DNA of 64,000 bases from Amycolatopsis sp. NBRC 101858 (GCF_030269325.1 NZ_BSTD01000005.1:825391-889390); one strand, 5' to 3'. Shown: positions 49,817-58,820, counted from the stretch's first letter. The notes: generated from the letters alone by a model not told the origin. Numbers and translations: made by a program.

Positions 49817-50470
49817 GTGACCGAGCCGAAAGAGATCTCAGAAGGCGTAGTCGACCTTCTGGGTGTGATCGCCTACCTCGAACTGTCCGCGTTCGACCGG
49901 ATGGCCGAAGACGCGCGCAGCGCCCCCACCCTGGCGGGGCGGGCCGCGCTGGCGCAGATGGCGGCCGCGGAGATCGGTCACTACGGCCTGCTCGCCCAGC
50001 ACCTGGCCGGTCACGACGTCAAGATCGAAGACGCGATGACGCCGTTCGTCGCCCAGGTCGACGCCTGGCACGCGTCGACGCCGCCGAAGTCGTGGCTGGA
50101 GTCGCTGGTCAAGGCCTACGTCGGCGACGGACTGGCCGCCGACCTCTACCGCGAGATCGCCAGCTGGCTCGACCCCGAGACCAAGGACCTGGTGCTCACT
50201 GTGCTCGCCGACACCGGCCACTCGGCGTTCGCCGAACGCGAAGTCGCGGCCGGCATCGAAGCCGATCCCAAGACCCGTGACAAGCTGGCCCTGTGGGGCC
50301 GCCGCCTGCTGGGGGAGGCACTGACCCAGGCCCAGTACGTCGTCGCCGAGCGCGACGGGCTGGCCGAGCTGATCATCGGCGGATCGGGCGACCTCTCCGG
50401 AATTGCGGCGCTGTTCCGGCGGTTGCAACAAGGGCACACGAAGCGCATGCAGGCGCTCGGCCTGGGCTGA
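49817..50470 (+). CDS. Ferritin-like-fold protein
   Basis: This 217-residue helical protein has a ferritin-like arrangement (YLELSAFDRMAEDA; QMAAAEIGHYGLL with a likely E-x2-H pair; DTGHSAFAERE). It matches a conserved actinobacterial family beside rhlE (Rv3210c in M. tuberculosis, where the orientation differs). Metal binding is plausible but not every ligand is evident. GTG 49817 lies 6 nt after TACCCT, suggesting leaderless expression. Confidence 0.8.
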   Translation: MTEPKEISEGVVDLLGVIAYLELSAFDRMAEDARSAPTLAGRAALAQMAAAEIGHYGLLAQHLAGHDVKIEDAMTPFVAQVDAWHASTPPKSWLESLVKAYVGDGLAADLYREIASWLDPETKDLVLTVLADTGHSAFAEREVAAGIEADPKTRDKLALWGRRLLGEALTQAQYVVAERDGLAELIIGGSGDLSGIAALFRRLQQGHTKRMQALGLG

Positions 50471-50589
50471 TCCCGATGGAGTACCCGGAAGTGACGACGC
50501 GGTCGAGCGCGGACATGCGCCACCGGAACGAGCCCGTTCGGTTAGCCTTGCCGAGCACATCCCTTACGAATTTCCAGCGGAGGTCCCAC

Positions 50590-50820
50590 GTGGAGGTCAA
50601 GATCGGCATCAAGGACACGCCGCGCGAGCTGGTGGTGTCCAGTGGCCAGTCTCCCGACGAGGTGGAGAAGCTGGTCGCCGAGGCCCTGACGGCCGGTGAC
50701 GGGCTCTTCCGCATCAGCGACGAGAAGGGGCGCAAGTACATCGTCCCCTCCGACCGCATCGCGTACGTCGAGATCGCCCCGTCCGACGTCCGCAAGGTCG
50801 GGTTCGGCGTCGGCGACTGA
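50590..50820 (+). CDS. DUF3107 family small protein (TB9.4-like)
   Basis: This 76-residue protein begins MEVKIGIKDTPRELVV and contains KYIVPSDRIAYVEI, matching DUF3107, an actinobacterial family of unknown function (Rv3208A, TB9.4). GGAGG lies 7 nt before the GTG. The 119 bp upstream show no further gene. Confidence 0.9.
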   Translation: MEVKIGIKDTPRELVVSSGQSPDEVEKLVAEALTAGDGLFRISDEKGRKYIVPSDRIAYVEIAPSDVRKVGFGVGD

Positions 50821-50833
50821 CTCGCAGCCGTCG

Positions 50834-50869
50834 CGAAGGCCATCCCGGGTTCTCCCGGGGTGGCCTTCG
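50834..50869 (+). terminator. Terminator after DUF3107 gene
   Basis: CGAAGGCCATCCCGGG pairs with CCCGGGGTGGCCTTCG (one G-U). It is another member of the GAAGGCC hairpin family. Confidence 0.75.
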
Positions 50870-50988
50870 TGCGTTCGGGTTCACCGGATCGGTCGGTTCT
50901 CCTTGGTGTGTCGCGATTCCGCCGCCTAACTTCGGCGAGCGATCCGGTGTCACGGGACCCGGACGGACGACCCCCGGGAGCACCCAGC

Positions 50989-51456
50989 ATGACCACTGTC
51001 GAGCCGATGGCGAGCGACGTGGCGGATCTCGTGCGGAACACCCTCTCCGCGCACAAGTCGATGTTCCTCGCGACCTCGGGCAGCGACGGCCCGTGGGTCG
51101 GCGGCGTGTACTTCGCCGAGAGCGGACCGTTCACGCTGAACCTCGTCCTCGAGGACCGGGGCCGCACGCTGGCCGCCGTCCGGGAGAACCCGGTCGTCTC
51201 GGTGGTGGTGTCGACGGGCTCGCCGATGCAGCCGTTCCTGCAGGCCCAGGCGCTGGCCGAGGTTGTCCCGGCCGACGACGACGCGCTGGTGCGCGACCTG
51301 CTGGTGGCGAAGGTGCCCGAGGCGGCGCCGTTCCTGGCCGCGCCGGTCACCGCCGTGCGCCTGAGCGTCCGCAAGTGGCGCGCGACGGACATCCCGAACG
51401 GCTGGCTGCCCGGGCGTGAGCTGCCGGGCCCGCTGCCCGGCCCGCGTCACCCCTGA
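50989..51456 (+). CDS. Pyridoxamine-phosphate-oxidase-fold protein
   Basis: This 155-residue protein has the FMN/F420-binding split-barrel pattern (HKSMFLATSGSDGPWVGGVYFAE at the start, then NPVVSVVVSTG). It probably binds a flavin-type cofactor or haem; the reaction is unknown. GGGAG precedes the ATG. Confidence 0.82.
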   Translation: MTTVEPMASDVADLVRNTLSAHKSMFLATSGSDGPWVGGVYFAESGPFTLNLVLEDRGRTLAAVRENPVVSVVVSTGSPMQPFLQAQALAEVVPADDDALVRDLLVAKVPEAAPFLAAPVTAVRLSVRKWRATDIPNGWLPGRELPGPLPGPRHP

Positions 51457-51460
51457 TCCG

Positions 51461-51496
51461 GCCGGGTCGGCCGCCGCGCGGGTCGGCCGACCCGGC
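51461..51496. terminator. Bidirectional terminator, 12-bp perfect stem
   Basis: GCCGGGTCGGCC pairs with GGCCGACCCGGC between the convergent flavin-protein gene and the DUF4873 gene. Confidence 0.8.
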
Positions 51497-51497
51497 T

Positions 51498-51815
51498 TCA
51501 GGCGTTGAGCTCTTCCAGCGTCGTGGGCACGTGGAACGGCGGGGTGCTCGTCCCCATGATCCGGTACCGCCCCCACGGGTCCGGGTCCGACAGCTCGCCG
51601 GTCGCCGAATGCGCGCCGGCCTGGATCGACACCGGCTTCTTCTTGCCGCCCGCCAGCTTCGACAGCTCCTCGTTCACCGCGACCCGGCCGTACCAGCGAT
51701 AATACCCGTCGATCGGCTGGAAGTACCCGCGCAGCTCCACCGTCGTCGTCAGCGAGACGCCGTCGACCACCAGGGTCGCTTCGCCGCTGTAGCCGTCTTC
51801 GTCGTGGTCGCTCAT
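51498..51815 (-). CDS. DUF4873 family protein
   Basis: This 105-residue protein has a beta-rich domain (GEATLVVDGVSLTTTVELRG, YYRWYGRVAVNEEL) assigned to DUF4873, usually encoded with TetR regulators and oxygenases or esterases. GGAGGAGA precedes the ATG, which overlaps the TetR stop by 4 nt. Function unknown. Confidence 0.82.
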   Translation of the reverse strand: MSDHDEDGYSGEATLVVDGVSLTTTVELRGYFQPIDGYYRWYGRVAVNEELSKLAGGKKKPVSIQAGAHSATGELSDPDPWGRYRIMGTSTPPFHVPTTLEELNA

Positions 51816-52576
51816 GACGTCTCCTCCAGCGAATCGGACTCCGTGCGGCCCAGCTGGACCACCTTGTTGGCTTCCAGGGGCAGGTTCGGGTCGATGACCA
51901 CGCCGTGCTGGCGGGTCAGCCCGTCGATCGCCGCCCAGATGATCTGCGTCAGGTACTCGACCACCGCGTCGCGGCCCATCGAGCGGCGGTCGAGCCACCA
52001 CTCGCCGGTGTTCTGGACCATGCCGACGATGCCGTGCGCCCACGGCTCGGCCGCGCCGGAGTCCATGTTGAACATCCGCATGTAGTCGCCGAGCAGCGCG
52101 GTCAGCGCCGTCGCGATCAGTTCCTTGTCCTCGGCCACGACGTCCGACGACACCGGCTTCTCCGGGCGCCCGTGCGCCAGCAGCCGGTACAGGTTCGGGT
52201 GCTCCTCGATCACCGTGAAGAACGCGTCGAGGGCCATCCGGATCCGCGGGACCGGCGCCAGTTCGGCGTTGATCGCCGGGATCAGGCGCTCGAAGAGGAT
52301 CTCCGTGCCGCGCTGCCCGAGGGCGACGTAGAGGTCGGCCTTGTCGTCGAAGTGCCGGTACAGCACGGGTTTCGTGACGCCCGCTTCGGCGGCGACGTCC
52401 TCCATGCCGAGGTCCGGGCCGTGCGTGTCGAGCGCGCGCAACGCGGCTTCGACGAACTCCTTGCGCCGCGCGATCCGGTGCTTGCGCCAGCGGTCGCGGC
52501 GGGCGTCGCCGGTCGCCTCCTCGTCGCGCGACGAGGGCTTGGACTGCTTGCCGGAGCGCTTGACACGTTCGATCAC
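51812..52576 (-). CDS. TetR-family regulator of the AurF-like cluster
   Basis: This 254-residue protein has a TetR HTH after a basic 30-residue arm (RKEFVEAALRALDTHGPD, then AGVTKPVLYRHFDDKADLY). It is divergent from the aurF-like gene. A perfect palindrome at 52593-52609 just beyond its GTG start is the probable operator, making it autoregulatory and a repressor of the oxygenase operon. Confidence 0.9.
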   Translation of the reverse strand: MIERVKRSGKQSKPSSRDEEATGDARRDRWRKHRIARRKEFVEAALRALDTHGPDLGMEDVAAEAGVTKPVLYRHFDDKADLYVALGQRGTEILFERLIPAINAELAPVPRIRMALDAFFTVIEEHPNLYRLLAHGRPEKPVSSDVVAEDKELIATALTALLGDYMRMFNMDSGAAEPWAHGIVGMVQNTGEWWLDRRSMGRDAVVEYLTQIIWAAIDGLTRQHGVVIDPNLPLEANKVVQLGRTESDSLEETS

Positions 52577-52592
52577 GGGAGGGATGCTACCA

Positions 52593-52609
52593 GAGGTAAC
52601 TGTTACCTC
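52593..52609. promoter_or_regulatory. TetR operator, 17-bp palindrome
   Basis: GAGGTAAC-T-GTTACCTC is a perfect inverted repeat in the 64-bp space between the divergent TetR and AurF-like genes. Further GTTAC-like half sites flank it. Confidence 0.8.
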
Positions 52610-52640
52610 AAGTTACATGTTTCGGAAGGGGTGGTCGGCA

Positions 52641-53549
52641 ATGACGCGGACGCTGAAGGAACCGGATCGCGACAAGACCGCGGAGCGGCTGCTCAAGTCG
52701 TCGGCGAACAAGTTCTACGACCCCGACGTCGACATCGACTGGACGGCGCCCCTGGTCGAGGGCAAGCGCTTCATCCTCGACGAGCGCTCTTCGCTCTACG
52801 GCACCGAACTCTGGGACAAGCTGACCCCCGAGCAGCGCATCGAGCTGGGCAAGCACGAGGTCGCGAGCGTCGCCACCACGGGACTGTGGTTCGAAATCCT
52901 CCTGATGCAGATGCTGCTCAAGGAGGTCTACGAGCAGGACCCGACGTCCGCGCACGCGCAGTTCGCCCTCACCGAGATCGCCGACGAATGCCGCCACTCG
53001 ACGATGTTCGCGCGGATGGCGTCGCGGATCGGCTGCCCCGCCTACGGCCCGGTGCCGTGGCTGCGGAAGCTGGCGAAGCTGATGCCGACGATCTCCTACG
53101 GCCCGGCGCGCTACGGCGCGATCCTGGTCGCCGAGGAGGTGCTCGACCGGCTGCAGCGCGAGCAGATGAACGACGACGGCGTCCAGCCGCTGGTCCGGAT
53201 GGTCAACCGGATCCACGTCCTCGAAGAGGCGCGGCACGTCACCTTCGCCCGCGAAGAGGTCACGCGCGGCATGGCGAAGCTGTCGAAGGCCGAGATCGGC
53301 TACCAGCAGTTCATCATCGCGCTCATCTCGTACTTCGTGACGCGGGCGTTCATCAACCCGAACGTCTACAAGGCGGTCGGCATCCGGCCGCGTGACGGCG
53401 TCGAAGCGGCGCTGAACAACCCGCACTGGCAGGGGACGATCGCGTGGGCGGGGGAGAAGATCATGCCGTTCCTGGAGGAGTCCGGCCTGGTCGGGCTGCC
53501 CGGGAAGTACTTCTGGCGCAAGTCGTTCCTGCTCCCGGCGGGCCGGTGA
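52641..53549 (+). CDS. AurF-like diiron oxygenase
   Basis: This 302-residue protein is related to the p-aminobenzoate N-oxygenase AurF. It carries diiron ligands in two E-x2-H type motifs (FALTEIADECRHSTMF and HVLEEARHVTFAREE). These enzymes oxidise arylamines, though many genomic members have unknown substrates. ATG 52641 follows GGAAGGGG; an ATG at 52617 is possible. It overlaps the downstream hydrolase gene by 4 nt. Confidence 0.88.
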   Translation: MTRTLKEPDRDKTAERLLKSSANKFYDPDVDIDWTAPLVEGKRFILDERSSLYGTELWDKLTPEQRIELGKHEVASVATTGLWFEILLMQMLLKEVYEQDPTSAHAQFALTEIADECRHSTMFARMASRIGCPAYGPVPWLRKLAKLMPTISYGPARYGAILVAEEVLDRLQREQMNDDGVQPLVRMVNRIHVLEEARHVTFAREEVTRGMAKLSKAEIGYQQFIIALISYFVTRAFINPNVYKAVGIRPRDGVEAALNNPHWQGTIAWAGEKIMPFLEESGLVGLPGKYFWRKSFLLPAGR

Positions 53550-54457
53550 CGACCGCCGCGCGGCTGCGTGACCCGTCGATCGCGCACCGGTTCGTCGCGA
53601 GCGACGGCGCCGCGCTGCACATCGCCGAGTCCGGGCCCGCCGACTCCGCCGTGACGCTGGTGCTGGTGCACGGCTGGACGCAGGACCACCGGACGTGGGA
53701 CTTCGTGCTGCCGCACCTCGACCCCGGCGTGCGGGTCCTGCGCTACGACCTGCGCGGCCACGGCGGCTCGGCGCACGCCCGTCCCGGCTCGGCGACGATC
53801 TCGCGGCTGGCCGACGACCTGGCCGAGGTGATCGCCGACCGCGTCCCGGCGGGGCCGCTGGTGCTGGCCGGGCACTCGATGGGCGGCATGACGCTGATGG
53901 TGCTCGCCGAACGGCACCCCGCGCTCGTCCGGGAGCGGCTCGCGGGGGCGGCGTTCGTCGCGACGTCGTCGGGGGACATGGACCAGCTGACGCTCGGGTT
54001 CCCGGGCCTGGTCGGCCGGGGTGTGACGCGCTTCGAGCCGCGGGTGGCCCGCCTGCTCGCCCGGCTGAAGGCGGACACGCTGCGGCTGCGACCGGGCCTG
54101 GTCCGGTCCGGGGCGCGGCGCCTGGTCTTCGGCGACCGGCCGGGGCGGGTGCAGGTGGACAGCGTCGTCGAGCAGCTGCTGAGCGCGCACCCGGCGAGCG
54201 CGGGGCTGTTCCTCGATGCGATCGCGGCCCACCGCGGCGTCGGCGGGCTGGGGGCGCTGTGCGACGTCCCGTCGGTGGTGCTGGCGGGGGAGAAGGACCG
54301 GCTCTGCCCACTGGCGCACGCGAAGGTGATCGCGGACGAGCTGCCGCACGCGGAGTTCGTGCGCTACCCGGGCGCCGGGCACATGCTGCCGCAGGAGCGC
54401 CCGTTCGAGGTCGCCCGGCAGATCACCGCGCTGGTCCGGGTGGCCGCGCGACGGTGA
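53546..54457 (+). CDS. Alpha/beta hydrolase
   Basis: This 303-residue protein has the oxyanion region LVLVHGWTQD, nucleophile elbow GHSMGG, acidic residue in LAGEKDRLCP and catalytic His in YPGAGHMLPQE. It is coupled to the aurF-like gene (GTGA overlap), so both act on one pathway. The substrate is unknown. Confidence 0.9.
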   Translation: MTTAARLRDPSIAHRFVASDGAALHIAESGPADSAVTLVLVHGWTQDHRTWDFVLPHLDPGVRVLRYDLRGHGGSAHARPGSATISRLADDLAEVIADRVPAGPLVLAGHSMGGMTLMVLAERHPALVRERLAGAAFVATSSGDMDQLTLGFPGLVGRGVTRFEPRVARLLARLKADTLRLRPGLVRSGARRLVFGDRPGRVQVDSVVEQLLSAHPASAGLFLDAIAAHRGVGGLGALCDVPSVVLAGEKDRLCPLAHAKVIADELPHAEFVRYPGAGHMLPQERPFEVARQITALVRVAARR

Positions 54458-54465
54458 CCGAGTTC

Positions 54466-54495
54466 GTGCCGGCCACCTCGCGAGGTGGCCGGCAC
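54466..54495. terminator. Perfect 30-bp palindromic terminator
   Basis: GTGCCGGCCACCTCG is followed directly by its exact complement, between the convergent hydrolase and TetR genes. Confidence 0.85.
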
Positions 54496-54500
54496 GCCTC

Positions 54501-55127
54501 TCAGGAGTCCTTGAGCGGGAAGCCGCCACCGATGCCGCGCCACGCCAGGTTGGCCGTCAGCGCCACCGCTTCCTCGCGGCTCATCGACTGGTGGTGCTGC
54601 AGCCAGAACCGGGCGCTGACCTGGCTCATCCCGACCAGGCCCACCGCCAGCAGCCGCGCCTTGTCCTCGTCGAGGCCGGCGTCCGCCGTGATCGTCTCCG
54701 TGATGGCGTCCACGCTCGCCGACGTCGCGCGGTCGACCGCTTCCTGGACCGCCGGCTCGCCGCGCAGGTCGGACTCGAACACCATCCGGAACGCGCCCGC
54801 GTCGTTGCTGACGAAGTCGAAGAACGCGCCGACCGTCGCCGGGACGCGCTGGCGGTTCTCCGTGGTCGAGTCCAGCGCCGTCTGCACGCGCTTCACCAGC
54901 TCGTCGACGTGGCTCTCCAGCAGCGCGATGTACAGGTCGAGCTTGCCGGGGAAGTGCTGGTACAGCACCGGCTTGCTGACACCGGCCACTTCGGCGATCT
55001 CGTCCATGGCGGCGGCGTGGTAGCCGTTCTCGGCGAAGACCCGCTGCGCCGCGGCGAGGAGCTGGGCCCGGCGCTCAGTCCGGGGCAGGCGCACCCCACG
55101 TTGCTGCAGCCGTGTCATCTCCGTCAT
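54501..55127 (-). CDS. TetR-family regulator (Rv3208-like)
   Basis: This 208-residue protein has a TetR HTH (RRAQLLAAAQRVFAENGYHA, then AGVSKPVLYQHFPGKLDLYI). It resembles the conserved regulator next to the DUF3107 gene in mycobacteria. GGGAGG lies at the right distance for ATG 55127; ATG 55133 is too close to it. Confidence 0.9.
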   Translation of the reverse strand: MTEMTRLQQRGVRLPRTERRAQLLAAAQRVFAENGYHAAAMDEIAEVAGVSKPVLYQHFPGKLDLYIALLESHVDELVKRVQTALDSTTENRQRVPATVGAFFDFVSNDAGAFRMVFESDLRGEPAVQEAVDRATSASVDAITETITADAGLDEDKARLLAVGLVGMSQVSARFWLQHHQSMSREEAVALTANLAWRGIGGGFPLKDS

Positions 55128-55240
55128 GCCCATCCTCCCGTCTTCACACCTTCGACGGGCGGGGTCGCCACCGCGTGAAGTCGTCCTGAAGATTACTCGC
55201 CGGTATGTATGCCTTGCCAAGTGTCGGGCATCCTGGATCC

Positions 55241-56218
55241 GTGAACACCGCCGCGACCACGCGGGCGCCGCTGACCCACGTGCCCCTTTCGACCAGGGAA
55301 TTGCCGTCCCTGGAGCCGATACTCCCGCCTTGGCCGGCGACTTTCGAAGAAGTCGGCACGGCCCGCCTCCACGTCCGCCGCACGCCGGGCCCGGACGGCG
55401 TGCCCGCGGTCTACGTGCACGGCCTCGGCGGCTCGTCGACGAACTGGACCGACTTGGCCGCGCTGCTCGCGCCGGTCGCCGGCGGCACCGCGCCCGACCT
55501 GCCCGGCTTCGGCTACTCGGAGCCCGAGCAGGGCTTCGACTTCAGCCTCCAGGCGCACGCGGAGGTCGTCGCCCGGCACATCGAGGACGTCGGCGCGCCG
55601 GTGCACCTGCTCGGCAACTCGATGGGCGGGGCGATCGCGCTGATGATCGCCGAACGCCGTCCCGAGCTGGTCAAGACGCTGACGCTGATCTCGCCCGCGA
55701 TGCCGGACCGCCGCCCGGACCCGCGGCGGCTGTCGGACCCGCGGATGGCGCTGGCGTACCTGCCGCTGGTCGGCGCGCGGGTGCGGGCGCAGCTGGCCGC
55801 CCTCGGCCCGCGTGAACGCGCCGCGCAGGTGATCAAGCTGTGCTTCGCCGACCCGTCGCGGTTCCCGGACAGCAGGCTGGACGAGCTGGCCGAGGAGCAC
55901 GGCGCCCGCGCCGGGTTCACCTGGGCCGCGCCCGCCATGGCACGCAGCACGTTCGCGATCTTCCGGGCGTGGTCGTCGCTCGGGAAGTCCTCGCTCTGGT
56001 CGTCGGCGCCGAAGGTGCAGGCACCGACGCTCGTGGTGTGGGGTCGCGAGGACCGGGTCATCTCCGTGCGGCGCGCGCTGCGGACGGCCCGGGTGATCCC
56101 GAAGGCCCGGCTGCTCGTCCTGCCGCGGACGGGGCACGTGGCGCAGATGGAGCGCCCGATCGTCGTGGCGAAGGCCGTGCTGGGCATGTGGGAGCACGTC
56201 GAAGCGGGCACCTGGTAG
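55241..56218 (+). CDS. Alpha/beta hydrolase
   Basis: This is a protein of about 325 residues with VYVHGLGGSSTNW (oxyanion), nucleophile LGNSMGGAIAL, Asp of WGREDRVIS and His of RTGHVAQME. The nucleophile elbow is G-N-S-M-G. The start is uncertain: GTG 55241 or ATG 55205, neither with a good Shine-Dalgarno. The substrate is unknown. Confidence 0.85.
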   Translation: MNTAATTRAPLTHVPLSTRELPSLEPILPPWPATFEEVGTARLHVRRTPGPDGVPAVYVHGLGGSSTNWTDLAALLAPVAGGTAPDLPGFGYSEPEQGFDFSLQAHAEVVARHIEDVGAPVHLLGNSMGGAIALMIAERRPELVKTLTLISPAMPDRRPDPRRLSDPRMALAYLPLVGARVRAQLAALGPRERAAQVIKLCFADPSRFPDSRLDELAEEHGARAGFTWAAPAMARSTFAIFRAWSSLGKSSLWSSAPKVQAPTLVVWGREDRVISVRRALRTARVIPKARLLVLPRTGHVAQMERPIVVAKAVLGMWEHVEAGTW

Positions 56219-56258
56219 CCCGATCGGGGGAGTACGAATCGGCGGGTGGTCAGCCGGT

Positions 56259-56350
56259 GAGGCTTATTCAGCCGTCGGCCGCCGCATGACTTCCGTGGTG
56301 ACCAGTGGGTTTTCGCGGAGGGCTGCGGCGGCCTAACCAGAATAAGCCTC
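56259..56350. repeat. 92-bp nested inverted-repeat element
   Basis: The outer arms GAGGCTTATTC / GAATAAGCCTC and inner arms GGCCGCCGCA / TGCGGCGGCC are both perfect and nested. The loop is about 37 bp. It lies between the hydrolase and DUF3152 genes. It could be a terminator, a structured RNA or a non-autonomous mobile repeat. Confidence 0.75.
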
Positions 56351-56393
56351 AGTCGCCGATAACGGTTCGGTGGCGCTGTGGCACCCTGGTGCG

Positions 56394-57545
56394 GTGGACC
56401 GGGTGAAGCACGACGCGCGAGGCGAAGATCGGCGGGCTCCCCACCGTGCCTCGGCCCGCCGCACCCCGGAGCCCGGAGACGCCCCGCGGACCGGCCAGTA
56501 CCGCCCGGCCCGGCAGCCGGCCGCCCAGCGCGTCGGCGAGGACCGCTACCGCCCCGGCAGCCGGCGGACCAGCGCCGAGCCGCTGAGCGCCTCCTGGAAG
56601 CCGCACGCCGAGACCCCGCGCGAGAAGCCGGAGCCCCCGAAGGCCGGCGGTCTCGCGAAGTTCACCAAGACCTACGGCTGGCGCGTCTACGCCCTGCCGA
56701 TCCTCGTCGTGCTGACCGTGCTCGTCGTCGTCAACACCGCGAACAGCCCGGCCGAGCCGATCGCCGAGCAGGGCGCTCCCGCCGGCGTCGAGTCGGCGGG
56801 CGGCGACGCGGCGGGCGGCGCGATCGACGGCAACGGCGAGCAGACCATCCCGGAGAACCCGGCGACGCCGGTCGACCTCAAGGTGCCGACCGCCGAGCTG
56901 CCCGACGGCGGCCCGTTCACGCAGGCGGGCGCCGGCAAGTGGCACGTCGTGCCGGGCAGCGGCCCGAAGATCGGCACCGGGAAGCTGTACACGTACACCA
57001 TCGAGGTCGAGGACGGCATCGACCCGGCGAGCTACGCCGGTGACGACGCCTTCGCCTCGGCGGTACAGGGCACGCTGTCCGACCCGAAGAAGGGCTGGAC
57101 CTGGGACGGCAAGATCGCGTTCCAGCGGGTGGACGCGAACTTCCCGAACCCGACGTTCAAGGTGAGCCTCACCACGCCGGAGACCACCCACCGGCCGGAC
57201 GCCTGCGGGTTCCAGATCAAGTTCGAGGCGTCCTGCTACCGCAAGAGCCTCGGGCGCGTGCTGATCAACCTGGCCCGCTGGGTGCGCGGCGCGAAGGCGT
57301 ACGGCCCCGACATGACCGGGTACCGCCAGTACGCCATCAACCACGAGGTCGGGCACGCACTGGGCAACCAGCACGTCGGCTGCGGCGGCAACGACCAGCC
57401 GGCGCCGGTGATGATGCAGCAGTCCTTCGGCGTCAACGACGACTACGTGTCGATGCTCAACGACATCCCCGGCGGCGACAAGGGCAAGGTGGCCAAGGAC
57501 GGCCGGATCTGCAAGACCAACTCCTGGCCGAACCCCACGCCGTAG
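56394..57545 (+). CDS. DUF3152 membrane protein with metzincin-like motif
   Basis: This is a protein of about 383 residues with an Arg/Pro-rich cytoplasmic part, one membrane helix (about 95-115, VYALPILVVLTVLVVVNTA) and an extracytoplasmic DUF3152 domain. The domain holds NHEVGHALGNQHVGC, which fits the zinc protease consensus H-E-x2-H-x2-G-x2-H, followed by VMMQQS as a possible Met-turn. It is therefore a probable cell-surface metallopeptidase (Rv3207c family). The start is chosen among several GTG codons. Confidence 0.82.
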   Translation: MDRVKHDARGEDRRAPHRASARRTPEPGDAPRTGQYRPARQPAAQRVGEDRYRPGSRRTSAEPLSASWKPHAETPREKPEPPKAGGLAKFTKTYGWRVYALPILVVLTVLVVVNTANSPAEPIAEQGAPAGVESAGGDAAGGAIDGNGEQTIPENPATPVDLKVPTAELPDGGPFTQAGAGKWHVVPGSGPKIGTGKLYTYTIEVEDGIDPASYAGDDAFASAVQGTLSDPKKGWTWDGKIAFQRVDANFPNPTFKVSLTTPETTHRPDACGFQIKFEASCYRKSLGRVLINLARWVRGAKAYGPDMTGYRQYAINHEVGHALGNQHVGCGGNDQPAPVMMQQSFGVNDDYVSMLNDIPGGDKGKVAKDGRICKTNSWPNPTP

Positions 57546-57634
57546 CTCCCAGCATGTGGACCCGGGAAGGTCTGTTTGCCGGCGCGCGTTGTGCATAGTG
57601 GGATGGACGCGATCCGCGCGAGATGGAGGACCCG

Positions 57635-58810
57635 ATGTCAGCACTGCCGCCGCTCGTCGAGCCGGCTGCCGAGCTCACCAAGGACGAGGTGGCCCGGTAC
57701 AGCCGTCACCTGATCATCCCGGACGTCGGGGTGACCGGGCAGAAGCGGCTCAAGAACGCGAAGGTCCTGGTCATCGGCGCCGGCGGCCTCGGCAGCCCCG
57801 CGCTGCTCTACCTGGCCGCGGCCGGCGTCGGCACGCTCGGCATCGTCGACTTCGACGTCGTGGACGAGTCGAACCTGCAGCGCCAGGTCATCCACGGCCA
57901 GTCCGACGTCGGCAAGCTCAAGGCCGCGTCCGCGCAGGAGTCGATCGCCGAGATCAACCCGCTGGTCAAGGTGCACCTGCACACCGAGCGCCTCGACTCG
58001 TCGAACGCGCTGGAGATCTTCGAGCAGTACGACCTGATCGTCGACGGCACCGACAACTTCGCCACGCGCTACCTGGTGAACGACGCCGCGGTGCTGCTGG
58101 GCAAGCCGTACGTCTGGGGCTCGATCTTCCGCTTCGAGGGCCAGGTCAGCGTCTTCTGGGAGGACGCGCCGAACGGCAAGGGCCTCAACTACCGCGACCT
58201 CTACCCGGAGCCGCCGCCCCCGGGCATGGTCCCGTCGTGCGCCGAGGGTGGCGTGCTGGGCGTGCTCTGCGCGTCCATCGGCTCGATCATGGTGACCGAG
58301 GCGATCAAGCTCATCACCGGCATCGGCGAGCCGCTGCTCGGCCGCCTGATCAGCTACGACGCGCTGGACATGAAGTACCGCGAGGTCAAGATCCGCAAGG
58401 ACCCGGAGACCCCGAAGATCACCGAGCTGATCGACTACGAGGCGTTCTGCGGCGTGGTGTCGGACGAGGCCGCGCAGGCCGCGTCGGGCAGCACGATCAC
58501 CCCGGCCGAGCTGAAGGCCAAGTTCGACAACGGCGACAACTTCGCCCTGATCGACGTCCGCGAGCCGCACGAGTACGAGATCGTCAACATCAAGGGCGCG
58601 ACGCTCATCCCGAAGGACCGCATCCTCTCGGGCGAGGCGCTGGCGGAGCTGCCGCAGGACAAGCCGATCGTCCTGCACTGCAAGTCGGGTGCGCGGTCCG
58701 CGGAGGCGCTCGCCGCGCTGCACGCGGCCGGCTTCAAGGACGCGACGCACCTCGGCGGCGGCGTGCTGGCGTGGGCCAAGCAGATCGACCCGAGCCTGCC
58801 GACCTACTGA
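57635..58810 (+). CDS. moeZ: Adenylyltransferase/sulfurtransferase MoeZ (MoeB plus rhodanese domain)
   Basis: This 391-residue protein has an E1-like ThiF/MoeB domain (residues 1-270, GAGGLGSPALLYLAAAG; DGTDNFATRYLVND) and a C-terminal rhodanese domain with active-site loop HCKSGARSAEAL. It adenylates and thiocarboxylates ubiquitin-like sulfur carriers for molybdopterin, thiamine-type or cysteine pathways. GGAGGA lies 4 nt before ATG 57635. It may supply molybdopterin for the nitrate reductase encoded nearby. Confidence 0.94.
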   Translation: MSALPPLVEPAAELTKDEVARYSRHLIIPDVGVTGQKRLKNAKVLVIGAGGLGSPALLYLAAAGVGTLGIVDFDVVDESNLQRQVIHGQSDVGKLKAASAQESIAEINPLVKVHLHTERLDSSNALEIFEQYDLIVDGTDNFATRYLVNDAAVLLGKPYVWGSIFRFEGQVSVFWEDAPNGKGLNYRDLYPEPPPPGMVPSCAEGGVLGVLCASIGSIMVTEAIKLITGIGEPLLGRLISYDALDMKYREVKIRKDPETPKITELIDYEAFCGVVSDEAAQAASGSTITPAELKAKFDNGDNFALIDVREPHEYEIVNIKGATLIPKDRILSGEALAELPQDKPIVLHCKSGARSAEALAALHAAGFKDATHLGGGVLAWAKQIDPSLPTY

Positions 58811-58820
58811 CAGTGGTTCC

